From the NCBI RefSeq assembly GCF_003315485.1, contig NZ_QNSE01000015.1, positions 1 through 64,000 of the forward strand: 64,000 nucleotides of DNA. Direction: 5' to 3'. The notes under the pieces are model-generated. The model had not been told where the DNA came from and did not search any database. It saw only the letters and a list, made by a program, of their open reading frames with translations. This document shows, piece by piece, positions 17,653 through 25,261 of this stretch. The translations under genes and the position numbers were made by a program. Positions within the stretch are counted from its first letter, which is position 1; every line of letters starts with the position of its first letter. The stretch comes from Marinomonas rhizomae (GTDB taxonomy: Bacteria > Pseudomonadota > Gammaproteobacteria > Pseudomonadales > Marinomonadaceae).

Positions 17653-17871
17653 ATGAGTAATTTCTTAAAAGGAATGGGAAGCATTTTTAACCTTTTCCCT
17701 GAAACAGATTACATGGCAATGGTGCCCAAAGAGGGTGAGCTATTAGAGCTTTCTGCTCGTGACGTTAGAGTGACAATGAATGAGGCTTACGAAAGCTTAG
17801 CCCAACAATATGGTTATTCTGTAGCACCTTCTAAAAAAGTTGTAGTTCTCAATGAAAGAAAATCCAGATAA
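17653..17871 (+). CDS. hypothetical 72-residue protein paired with a DUF2335 gene
   Basis: A small soluble protein beginning MSNFLKGMGSIFNLFPETDY; the rest is charged and helical (EGELLELSARDVRVTMNEAYESLAQQYG). GGAG stands eight bases before the ATG. Its last 20 bases overlap the next gene, so the two are translationally coupled. No family is recognised. The tight pairing of a small protein with a membrane protein recalls two-gene modules such as toxin-antitoxin or membrane-acting phage morons; this is a guess. Confidence 0.65.
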   Translation: MSNFLKGMGSIFNLFPETDYMAMVPKEGELLELSARDVRVTMNEAYESLAQQYGYSVAPSKKVVVLNERKSR

Positions 17872-18436
17872 AAGCTCTCATACAGAAAGAGATACTAAAG
17901 CTGCCTTGCTTGATTTGCTTGAGAAACAAAATCCTGAAATTGGGGAGATGATCGAAAAGGATCCTGCCTTAAAGGGAGATTTGCTAAAGAATGAAGAGTT
18001 ACTGTCTCGTTTAGCGTTCTCTATTCAGACTCGCAGTACAATGGTTCGATCCGGTCCCTTTCCTCCTGCCGAAGAAATGATTTTGGTAGAGGAAAAGCAT
18101 GCAGGATATATTGCCCACTTAATGGCTGTTCACAAACAATCCATTGACACAAGGAGTGATTTGTCTAATAAAGCAATGAACTTCAAATTTTACGAGCGAA
18201 TTGTAAGTCAGTTGTCTGGCCTTACATTAGGCATTTTATCTTTAGTATTGGCTGGATATCTGGGAATTAATGGGCATGATGTGCTGGGAGGTGTTATTGG
18301 TGGCACAACTGTAATCGCTTTGGTAACAGTTTTTGTAACAGGTAGGGAATATAAGCCAAAATCATCAAAAAAGAATCAATCTCTAGCTAAAGATAATCAA
18401 CCGCCAACTGAGAAAGACGATTCGACAGATGTTTAA
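17852..18436 (+). CDS. DUF2335-like membrane protein
   Basis: A 194-residue protein with a soluble N-terminal helical part, the marker segment SGPFPPAEEM near residue 67, a helix (EKHAGYIAHLMAVHKQSIDTR), then two membrane helices (about 123-143 and 147-168) and a short lysine-rich tail. This layout matches DUF2335 proteins, found on prophages and islands with unknown role. It overlaps the 72-residue gene. AT-rich composition differs from the neighbouring tape-measure remnant, so it is cargo. Confidence 0.7.
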   Translation: MKENPDKSSHTERDTKAALLDLLEKQNPEIGEMIEKDPALKGDLLKNEELLSRLAFSIQTRSTMVRSGPFPPAEEMILVEEKHAGYIAHLMAVHKQSIDTRSDLSNKAMNFKFYERIVSQLSGLTLGILSLVLAGYLGINGHDVLGGVIGGTTVIALVTVFVTGREYKPKSSKKNQSLAKDNQPPTEKDDSTDV

Positions 18437-18528
18437 AGATCACGTAGTCGTTCAGCAGGTGGTTGTAGTTACGGTTTCGCTACCGTAACCCTGCTAGTAG
18501 TTACATTTCCTCAAGAACGGAGCCCTGC

Positions 18529-19098
18529 ATGGAATACACCGCTGATTATTTCCTAAATGACATATATGATCTTGAATCTGTGGGTATGCTCTCAGACTTA
18601 GCTTTGAGTCCTAGCCTTCTTACATATTTCATTATGTTTGATGAGGGTGACCGTAAAAACGCATTGGCTTATATAGTCTCAGTGCTGGATGAATGCTATA
18701 AAGCTGGCCATTTGAGAATTGCAATTTCACATAATGATCAGGAGCTATATGGGTATGCCATGCTCTTCGTGCATCCAGATCCTAAATTTCCAAAGTATCT
18801 CCACAAAATATACGTAAAAGAAGAGTTCCGTGGGCATGGTATAGGTGGGCAAATACTAACATCTCTTGCAGAAAATGAACCCATGATCTCTTTGCTCTGT
18901 CCTTCGGACAAAGTAGCCTTCTATGAGAAGTACGGTTTTCACTTCACGCAACCCTTTGAGGTTCCAGAGGGTGATAATTTTATCTTGTCTAAAGGACTAT
19001 ATTCAGAGTTGTGTGTCATGAACAACTACAATGAAGCTCTTGGTGCTCCAATCTTTCTCCTCAATGATAAAGATATTAAGAATATTGTTGGTATATAA
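18529..19098 (+). CDS. GNAT-family N-acetyltransferase
   Basis: A 189-residue protein with a GNAT core: YLHKIYVKEEFRGHGIGGQILTSLAE contains the acetyl-CoA loop R-G-H-G-I-G, followed by LLCPSDKVAFYEKYGFHFTQPF, the usual fourth-strand/helix pair. Substrate unknown. GAACGGAG precedes the ATG. The stop lies 2 bases before an attC-like structure, so the gene may be a captured integron cassette. Confidence 0.8.
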   Translation: MEYTADYFLNDIYDLESVGMLSDLALSPSLLTYFIMFDEGDRKNALAYIVSVLDECYKAGHLRIAISHNDQELYGYAMLFVHPDPKFPKYLHKIYVKEEFRGHGIGGQILTSLAENEPMISLLCPSDKVAFYEKYGFHFTQPFEVPEGDNFILSKGLYSELCVMNNYNEALGAPIFLLNDKDIKNIVGI

Positions 19099-19100
19099 AA

Positions 19101-19161
19101 TATAACAAGGCACTGTAGCCGCTGCACTGAAATCTTCGTTTTGCTAAGTGCGGCGTTATTT
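19101..19161. repeat. attC-like site after the GNAT gene
   Basis: A 61-base imperfect inverted repeat starts TATAACAAGG and ends GCGGCGTTATT. The ends pair (6 of 7 bases), and an inner pair GCCGC-TG-CACT / AGTGCGGC has two unpaired bases on one side, as expected of attC extrahelical bases. The R boxes do not fully fit RYYYAAC/GTTRRRY, so the call is tentative. Confidence 0.4.
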
Positions 19162-19175
19162 GAAAATTTATCCCA

Positions 19176-19204
19176 TTGACCCGTACCCAATCTTGATCTA
19201 ACAT
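19176..19204 (+). promoter_or_regulatory. sigma70 promoter of antirepressor leader 1
   Basis: TTGACC, a 17-base spacer and TAACAT. The second leader at 27606-27634 has the same boxes and spacing with a partly different spacer, which supports it as a real promoter. Confidence 0.7.
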
Positions 19205-19210
19205 TCTCCT

Positions 19211-19433
19211 TGCACTGGCAAATTCCAGTGCTCGGGATTAGTACCCCGTCTTACACAGCGGCCTAAAACACGCAGAGCGTGTTTTTTTGTGGCCAAGATT
19301 TGCCTGTTATGGTGGGTCTTTGTTGGGCTAGCTTCGGCTAGGCCGTTCCTGTGGCGGTAGTACTAACCTGATTTAGATCCACCACCTTACTGAGATTAGT
19401 ACCTCACGAGGTGGCCAACATCATACACAGGAG
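19211..19433 (+). ncRNA. C4-type antisense RNA leader, copy 1 (TTAGTAC specificity)
   Basis: Structured leader of the Rha-type antirepressor gene. In order: hairpin CACTGG/CCAGTG; CGGG/CCCG hairpin with loop A ATTAGTAC (19237-19244); a terminator-like hairpin; a 10-bp stem (19310-19319 with 19375-19384) enclosing a UUCG-capped helix CTAGC/GCTAG and motif B GTACTAA (19360-19366); then TGAG/CTCA with loop C ATTAGTAC (19395-19402), and AGGAGG seven bases before the ATG. Motif B is the exact complement of TTAGTAC in A and C. Copy 2 keeps the stems but changes A, B and C together. The C4 RNA identification rests on this architecture and on the position before an antirepressor gene; no covariance search was run. 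Confidence 0.7.
19265..19288 (+). terminator. internal terminator-like hairpin in leader 1
   Basis: A 9-bp stem AAAACACGC/GCGTGTTTT with a 3-base loop AGA, followed by T residues, about 60 bases after the promoter and before the antirepressor. Copy 2 has the same stem with loop ACC. It suggests most transcripts stop early and that read-through is controlled. Confidence 0.7.
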
Positions 19434-19440
19434 GCCAAAC

Positions 19441-20073
19441 ATGGCTACGGACATTATCTCAAGCATTGATGCACCCGTTGTTCAAATCATCAACGACCAA
19501 ATCACTACCACCTCGACCGATCTTGCCAAGTGCTTTGGCAAACGTCACTCAGACGTATTACGTCGTGTAGAAAAGCTTGAATGCAGTGCTGAATTCAACG
19601 AACGCAATTTTGCGTTGGTTGAATATGAAGATGGAAAAGGCGAATCTCGCCCTATGTATCGCATCACCCGCGACGGCTTCGTCTTCTTGGCCATGGGCTT
19701 CACCGGCGCAAAAGCCGCCCAGTTCAAAGAAGCCTACATCAACGCCTTTAATCAAATGGAAAAGCACCAAATAGAAAAACAGCTCAACGAGCAAAAACAC
19801 CTCCCCGCGACCACCGACAGCACCGCCGTCGCAGAAACCGACAGCTATTCCCTCCAAGGAAGGCAACTGCTCAACAACATCGTCAAATCCATGCAGATAC
19901 AAAGCGACCCCGTCGTCGTTCCCTCAAAAGAACTCATCGACCTAATCCAAGCCGTCCGTTTGCACCAAACGCAAATAGCCCAACTAACTCTCTCACTCAG
20001 ACAAGCCTACTGGGTAAACGACAACATCGACCGTATGAAAGACTACGCCCAACGCAGCTTCGTCGACTTTTAA
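19441..20073 (+). CDS. Rha-type phage regulatory protein / antirepressor
   Basis: A 210-residue protein with an N-terminal Rha domain: TTSTDLAKCFGKRHSDVLRRVEKL, then NFALVEYEDGKGESRPMYRITRDGFVFLAMGFTGAKAAQFKEAYINAFNQME. The C-terminal third (LLNNIVKSMQIQSDPVVVPSKELIDLIQAVRLH... ending DYAQRSFVDF) is shared with the AntA-type protein at 27875 and with a remnant at 33661. I chose ATG 19441, seven bases after AGGAGG, over the frame's upstream ATG at 19411. Rha proteins modulate phage lysogeny; a role against the non-cleavable repressor at 15469 is inferred. Confidence 0.85.
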   Translation: MATDIISSIDAPVVQIINDQITTTSTDLAKCFGKRHSDVLRRVEKLECSAEFNERNFALVEYEDGKGESRPMYRITRDGFVFLAMGFTGAKAAQFKEAYINAFNQMEKHQIEKQLNEQKHLPATTDSTAVAETDSYSLQGRQLLNNIVKSMQIQSDPVVVPSKELIDLIQAVRLHQTQIAQLTLSLRQAYWVNDNIDRMKDYAQRSFVDF

Positions 20074-20080
20074 GCAACAA

Positions 20081-20119
20081 ACAACTAAAGCCTACATAAG
20101 TGGGCTTTAGTTGTTGTTT
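20081..20119 (+). terminator. terminator after the Rha-type gene
   Basis: A 12-bp stem ACAACTAAAGCC / GGCTTTAGTTGT followed by TGTTTTTATT. A weakened version of this sequence follows the antirepressor remnant at 33661-33726, showing the two share ancestry. Confidence 0.75.
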
Positions 20120-20218
20120 TTATTGGGGTAAAGGGATAGATTTTGGGGATTGGTTAGATGGAATTGATTGTCTTTTGAATGTAAATTAGTACTGCTTTAC
20201 AAAGAATGGAGTCAGGTT

Positions 20219-21316
20219 ATGGATAATTGCAGAAAAGCTTATGTTTCTAGTAAGTTATTGGAACAAATTCTAGAAGGTATTCTTAAGCATAAACGTTTAA
20301 ATGAACTTCTTCCTTGGTATAAAGAGTTATGGTCTTTACCGGGTAGAGAGATTATTCCGTGTATGGAATGCCCATACTGTTATGATTATATATTTTATAA
20401 TGAAACGCTGACGGATCTAAGTGGCGAGCGTGAAATTGACCGTGATAGTTTAAGGGAAAAACTTCATGTTTGGAAAAAAACAAAAAAGCGTGATGATGCT
20501 TTGTATGCCATAAATAATGGCGAGTCGATTTTTAACTATTCTGAATACGAAGCTGAAAGAGAAGTTATATATTTCGATCAGAATATGCTATCTGATTATG
20601 ATCAAAAAAAAATAGTTTTTGATCAGGTTAGTGAACTTAAAAAAAAGTATGATTTTTGTTATAGTCCTTCTCATTTAGAAGAAATTAATAAAATAATAAA
20701 TGAAATGGATGTTGATAGGTTACTTTCAAAAGTATCGAAACTAACTGATAATATATTTGTTCTACCTCGTGTAGATGGTTATTATTTTGTAAAGGAAGAA
20801 CCTAAATATGGATTTCAACGTGTTAGAGCATATCCGGGTAGCACAGAAGCAATTGAAGCACTTAAAGTAATATCATCATCCGATAGAGAAATATTTTTAG
20901 ATAAATATAATGATGAAATTCACAAAAAAGATATCGGTAATAGTGTAGATATATTCAACTCGTTAAGCGATGAAGCGTTTCAAGAATTGTTATTTTATAC
21001 GCATTCAAGCTTTAAAAATAAAAATGATATAAAAGAACATTTTAAGCGTGATGATTTGTTGCATGCGATTTATACGCTTTACAATTCATTAGATTTATTG
21101 TCATATAAAGTTGATACAAAGGAACGAACGATTAAAAGTAGTGTTCATGATATAGAACATATTTTATCTGCAACGAAATCAAATTATTTCGTAACTAAAG
21201 ATAAAAAATTATATCATCGTACAAGGCAAATATATGGATTTTTGGGTATTAAAACAATAGTGCTGAATCATAATGACTACATTGAAGTACTAACATCAAA
21301 TAAAAATCTCTCTTAA
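20219..21316 (+). CDS. PIN-like nuclease-domain protein, cargo gene
   Basis: A 365-residue AT-rich gene. A CxxCxxC cluster (C48, C51, C54) precedes a PIN-like domain: VIYFDQNMLSDY with D120, SPSHLEEI, SVHDIEHILSATKSNYFVTKDKKLYHR with D311 and D328, then LGIKTIVLN, the last strand. The acidic residues sit where PIN RNases bind metal. The frame opens at 20168, but ATG 20219 has GGAG seven bases upstream. It lies alone between the Rha terminator and gpU. An RNase toxin or defence nuclease is plausible; no antitoxin partner is visible. Family assignment is by pattern only. Confidence 0.65.
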   Translation: MDNCRKAYVSSKLLEQILEGILKHKRLNELLPWYKELWSLPGREIIPCMECPYCYDYIFYNETLTDLSGEREIDRDSLREKLHVWKKTKKRDDALYAINNGESIFNYSEYEAEREVIYFDQNMLSDYDQKKIVFDQVSELKKKYDFCYSPSHLEEINKIINEMDVDRLLSKVSKLTDNIFVLPRVDGYYFVKEEPKYGFQRVRAYPGSTEAIEALKVISSSDREIFLDKYNDEIHKKDIGNSVDIFNSLSDEAFQELLFYTHSSFKNKNDIKEHFKRDDLLHAIYTLYNSLDLLSYKVDTKERTIKSSVHDIEHILSATKSNYFVTKDKKLYHRTRQIYGFLGIKTIVLNHNDYIEVLTSNKNLS

Positions 21317-21340
21317 CTTCTTAAGAACCAAACACCCCCA

Positions 21341-21364
21341 AGCCCATCCTTCGATGGGCTTTTT
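21341..21364 (+). terminator. terminator upstream of gpU
   Basis: Stem AGCCCATC/GATGGGCT with loop CTTC, then TTTTC. A near copy occurs at 34375-34397 at the other end of the island. Confidence 0.75.
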
Positions 21365-21397
21365 CGTTTCTGTTCCCCACAAAATCAAGGAATCCCT

Positions 21398-21790
21398 ATG
21401 CCTCAAATGATGTCTCTCGGTGGCTTTGTCTTTTCGCTCAGCGAGGGCACGCCTTACGAAGGGCTGCAACGCACGAGCGATGGCGGTTGGGTTGCGGTGT
21501 CCCGTTATGGGCAAAAGCCGCTCAGCCAGAACACAGGCCAACAGCTCGAAAATATCACCCTAACAGGGACGTGGTTTCACTCCCAAGGTATGAGCCACCT
21601 TACCGCCTTGCGCACTTTGCAAAACAAACGTCAACCGCTGGTGCTGGCGGATGGCTACGGTAACAACTTAGGTCAGTGGACCATTAAACGCCTGCAAGAA
21701 AAACAAGACAGGATCATCGACGACGGCACGGCCTTTGTCCTTGGTTTCACCATCGAATTAGAGGAATACGCCAATGACGACCCTTCGTAG
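21398..21790 (+). CDS. P2-like phage tail protein U
   Basis: A 130-residue protein with the gpU layout: MPQMMSLGGFVFSLSEGTPYEGLQRTSDGGWVAVSRYG, then a QLENITLTGTWF strand and LRTLQNKRQPLVLADGYG. gpU caps the tail tube. Length is normal. Its end overlaps gpX by 17 bases. GC-rich, like the gpT remnant. Confidence 0.88.
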   Translation: MPQMMSLGGFVFSLSEGTPYEGLQRTSDGGWVAVSRYGQKPLSQNTGQQLENITLTGTWFHSQGMSHLTALRTLQNKRQPLVLADGYGNNLGQWTIKRLQEKQDRIIDDGTAFVLGFTIELEEYANDDPS

Positions 21791-21983
21791 CCGCGACGGC
21801 GACACCATTTCCAACATTCTTTGGATCACCCTAAAACGCAACGACGACGAGGCGGAAGAAGCCCTGTTCGAACTCAACCCCGGCTTAGAACAATACGGGC
21901 CAGTGCTGCCCGCTGGCGTCGTGATCGAGATCCCCACATTGCCTGAAAAGGCCGCAGAAAAGGTCATTAACATATGGGACTAG
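21774..21983 (+). CDS. P2-like phage tail protein X
   Basis: A 69-residue LysM-like tail protein. RSRDGDTISNILWITLKR begins it and GLEQYGPVLPAGVVIEIPTLPE ends it, the gpX signature. It overlaps gpU and gpD, as in intact P2-like phages (order U, X, D). Confidence 0.88.
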   Translation: MTTLRSRDGDTISNILWITLKRNDDEAEEALFELNPGLEQYGPVLPAGVVIEIPTLPEKAAEKVINIWD

Positions 21984-23006
21984 ACAATCCATCCAACTAC
22001 TTACCCCGCGTGCGCGTCAGCGGAGCGGGTGAGGGCATCATCAATGCTCGGCTCACCTCGTGGGAACGCATCGACGCCGCTGGCACACAAAGCGACCAAC
22101 TCACCTTGCACATCGACACTACAGGGCAAACGGGCTTGCCGAAAGAGGGCGCAGTGCTCACATGGCGAGAAGGCTACGGCGATAACCTGATCGACAAAGG
22201 CCAGTTCAAAATCACCCGCATCGTGCCGAAACTGTTTCCGCCCAGCATTACCATCGTCGCCACCGCCGCACCCTTTCAGGTGGAAGACACCACCGGCTTT
22301 AAAGAGCGTCGCACTCGCACCTTCGAAAACACCACACTGGCCGCCTTGTTTCGGGAGATCGTCACCGCCCACGGATTCAGCCCACGGGTGGCCAAAGAGT
22401 TTGAACACAGCCAGATCGACCACCTAGACCAAATCGACGAGACCGACAGCGCCTTTTTAGCCCGACTCGCAAGAGAACGCGACGCCATCGCCAAACCCGT
22501 CAACGACCTGTACGTACTCGCCAAACGGGGCCAAGTCAAAACCATCACAGGGCAAGCCATCCCGCCCGTCGTCGTCGGATTGCCCGTGCAAAACGCCCCA
22601 AGCAACCAACACCGCTTTACCAACTGCCAAATGGACAACCCAAGCCGCAGTCGCTTCAATGGCGTGAAAGCCAACTGGACAGATAACAACACAGGCCAGA
22701 AGCCACCATAGAAGTAGGCGAAACCCCGTACAAAAAACTCCGCCAAACCTACCAAACCCCAACCGACGCCATCGCCGCCAGCCAAAGCGAACTCACCAAA
22801 CTAAAACGCCAAGGCGCCAGCGTCACCCTAGACACACTTATTTACTAGGTATGGGCAACCCAGACCTAGTCGCCGAAGGCATCCTCACCCTAAACGACAC
22901 CTTCCCACCCGAAATGAAAGGCAACTGGTCCATCGACAAAGTCACCGCACGAGGCGATGGGAAAGCAGGGTATAGGTGTGTCGTGGTGGCGAGTGAGGTG
23001 GTTTGA
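21974..23006 (+). pseudogene. broken P2-like gpD (late control / tail hub protein)
   Basis: The first 245 codons are intact (MGLDNPSNYLPRVRVSGAGEG... with FAR-type LARERDAIAKP). The frame then breaks near 22700: the sequence IEVGETPYKKLR continues in the next frame, and a second shift near 22845 is needed to reach MGNPDLVAEGILTLNDTFPPEMKGNW and the terminal VVASEVV at 23006. gpD is a tail hub protein normally of about 350-400 residues. Two frameshifts make this copy dead. The 3' end is repeated at 24006 and 32138. Confidence 0.85.
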
Positions 23007-23175
23007 GTTAGGGGTGATTGGAAAAAGTGTACTTTGTACTGGTGGTATCAAAGAAAGTCTTTTAGTATCGAGTGATAAGTGTTCATGCTATGGAAATATC
23101 CAGCTATGTATAAATATCTAAGCGCGTGAACGCACGATTCAAAGGCTATTTTTCTAATTAAATATTGAGGGTTGT

Positions 23176-23976
23176 ATGGGATGCTATTTTTGTGGTGGAG
23201 AAGTAACTGGAGTAGAGCATATTCCACCAAGAAGTTTTTTCCCTAAGGGAAAAAGAAGTGAACTTATAACAGTTGATTCTTGTGATATCCACAATCAAAA
23301 AAAATCTAAAGAAGATGAATATATTCGTTCCATTTTATTACATTCAATAAAACTTGACGAAAAAAAAGAAGTAGAAGAGTTAAGAAATACAGAAATAAGA
23401 GCGCTTAAAAGATCTGTGGAGCGTGCATTTGAAAGAGGGATAACTAAAGATCAAGCAAAAGAAGTTATGGACATTATTGAAAAATACGAGGATGACCCAA
23501 TTGCTGGTGCAAAAGCATTTAGCGAGATTGAATCCAAAGGTATTATGAATTTAGGATTGATGGGGCTCTTGAATAAAGATACAAGAGAGGAAATTATTAT
23601 TGGCAGAGACGGTGAAAATATTGTAACTGCTTCATTTATCTACGATCAAAATCGTCTCAATTCATTTATGGAGTGTTTGGCTAGAGGGATTTTCTTTCAT
23701 GACCTTGGAAAACGCTGGGAAGGAAGGATTAATATCTTACCACATACATTTTTGAAAGAAGATGCGGCTCAAAGAGATAAAGAATTAAGTAATGAATTTT
23801 TACAATATTTTGATTTATCAAAAGCTAAAGGTGCCCAACAAGAGTATTTTTGCTATGAAGGCGCAAATAGAATGAATCCTATGACTTCAAAGGTAGACTG
23901 TATATATTATAATTTTAGTCTTTTTAACACTTTTTATTTCACAGCTATATTTCCTTTTTCAGAATTTGGGATCTGA
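23176..23976 (+). CDS. HNH-like zinc-finger protein, cargo gene
   Basis: A 266-residue AT-rich gene. The N-terminus has CYFCGG (C3, C6), VEHIPPRSFF (H15) and VDSCDIHNQKKSKEDEYIR (C36, H39, N40), the arrangement of HNH-type nuclease proteins with a zinc knuckle. The remaining 200 residues are helical with no known motif. It stands alone between the broken gpD and the second gpD remnant. An endonuclease role is inferred. TTGAGGG lies upstream of the ATG. Confidence 0.6.
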   Translation: MGCYFCGGEVTGVEHIPPRSFFPKGKRSELITVDSCDIHNQKKSKEDEYIRSILLHSIKLDEKKEVEELRNTEIRALKRSVERAFERGITKDQAKEVMDIIEKYEDDPIAGAKAFSEIESKGIMNLGLMGLLNKDTREEIIIGRDGENIVTASFIYDQNRLNSFMECLARGIFFHDLGKRWEGRINILPHTFLKEDAAQRDKELSNEFLQYFDLSKAKGAQQEYFCYEGANRMNPMTSKVDCIYYNFSLFNTFYFTAIFPFSEFGI

Positions 23977-24005
23977 TAAAAATTAGCATCTAATCTTCAT
24001 CGATC

Positions 24006-24281
24006 CAAAATAACTACGCCAAAGCTACGACAACCCAACCACCGCCCAACAAGCCTGCCAGACGACCTCATCAAAAGCCAAAGACAAGGCACCAGCGTCA
24101 CCCTCGACGCTCTTATTTACTAGGTATGGGCAACCCAAACCTCGTCGCCGAAGGCATCCTCACCCTAAACGACACCTTCCCACCCGAAATGAAAGGCAAC
24201 TGGTCCATCGACAAAGTCACCGCACGAGGCGACGGGAAAGCAGGGTACAGGTGTGTAGTTGTTGCTAGTGAGGTTGTTTAG
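24006..24281 (+). pseudogene. second copy of the gpD 3' end
   Basis: Homologous to 22730-23006: LRQ-YDNPTTAQQA-like codons, then the same sequence around CTCTTATTTACTAGGTATG, including the same frameshift, then GNPNLVAEGILTLNDTFPPEMKGNW and VVASEVV. Sharing the frameshift shows this piece arose by duplication after gpD had broken, or by recombination with it. Confidence 0.85.
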
Positions 24282-24361
24282 CGGTAAGTGCCAGCCGTTT
24301 CTTCTTTTTCTTTCTCTCTCATATGTGTATATTTCTTGTAAAGATACTAAGGAGGGGTTCA

Positions 24362-25222
24362 ATGGATGCGGTTAGTTATTACTGTTTAGACCGAAATAGA
24401 AAAAAGGCTGTGATCTCACTAAAAGGAATACTTCAAGGAATAGCAGCAGATCAGCAGCTAAACGAAGTTGAAGTGCTATTTTTAGATGTTTGGCTAAAAT
24501 CACAAGAGCACTTACGAGACGATCCCGATGCGATTGACCTTATTGATGCTGTTGACGATATTCTTGCCGATGGCATTGTCACTGAAGAAGAAATAGAAGA
24601 TCTAAAATGCCTAGTGAACGACATTGTTGAGTTTAAGGACTTTCCTAGGCAAAAAGACATTGATCGTGTCAATGAATTCTTAGGTGTTCTATCTGGCGTT
24701 GTTGCTGATGATGTTCTGAACTACGAAGAAATGTCATCACTAATCGAATGGCTAAACTCCAACGATGATCTATTCGATTCTTTCCCTATCAACTTAGTTG
24801 TGAAGCAACTCGATCAACTTAATAATTCTGTCGCAGAGCAGTCGTCTCCAGATGACTTGTTAAATTTCCTTAAACAAGTATCAGGCGCTAAATTTAGTGA
24901 AACAGGCAGCGCCGACGTTCACCCTTTATCTTTCATTGAAGACATGCTAGAAGCCATGACACATCATAATTCAACCATATGTGTGTCTGGAGAGTTCGAT
25001 TTTGGTAGCCGTGATGATGTTATGGAAGTGGCAACTGCAAGAGGCTATAGAGTTACTGGTTCAATCAGTAAAAAGACAGACTATTTAATTTTTGGCTCCA
25101 AGGTTTCTCCTAACTGGGGGTCGTCCAATTTTGGCGGCAAAATTGAAAAAGCAGTAAAGCTTCGTCTTGAAGGTCACCCGATTAAAATTGTATCTGAAAG
25201 TCAGTGGTTGGGTTTTCTTTAA
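24362..25222 (+). CDS. BRCT-domain protein with acidic TerB-like N-terminus
   Basis: A 286-residue protein. Residues 1-150 are acidic and helical with repeated EF/TerB-like segments (DAVDDILADGIVTEEEIEDL, DDVLNYEEMSSLIEWL). Residues about 204-286 are a BRCT domain: TICVSGEFDFGSRDDVMEVATARGYRVTGSISKKTDYLIFG, ending SESQWLGFL with the conserved tryptophan, like the BRCT of bacterial DNA ligase. ATG 24362 lies six bases after AAGGAGG. It is followed at 39 bases by the AAA-TOPRIM gene and then the HEPN gene, so a three-gene operon is likely. BRCT domains sense DNA ends or breaks. Confidence 0.8.
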   Translation: MDAVSYYCLDRNRKKAVISLKGILQGIAADQQLNEVEVLFLDVWLKSQEHLRDDPDAIDLIDAVDDILADGIVTEEEIEDLKCLVNDIVEFKDFPRQKDIDRVNEFLGVLSGVVADDVLNYEEMSSLIEWLNSNDDLFDSFPINLVVKQLDQLNNSVAEQSSPDDLLNFLKQVSGAKFSETGSADVHPLSFIEDMLEAMTHHNSTICVSGEFDFGSRDDVMEVATARGYRVTGSISKKTDYLIFGSKVSPNWGSSNFGGKIEKAVKLRLEGHPIKIVSESQWLGFL

Positions 25223-25261
25223 ATTATCCAAGTGTATTTAATTTTTATATTAAGTTCTATT

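Noticed and set aside
19558..19902. 114-codon minus-strand ORF inside the Rha-type gene
   Set aside because: Antisense shadow of a GC-rich gene; glycine/leucine-rich with no family resemblance.
22001..22785. Long minus-strand ORFs opposite gpD
   Set aside because: Codon-bias shadows of a GC-rich coding strand; gpD is clearly on the plus strand.
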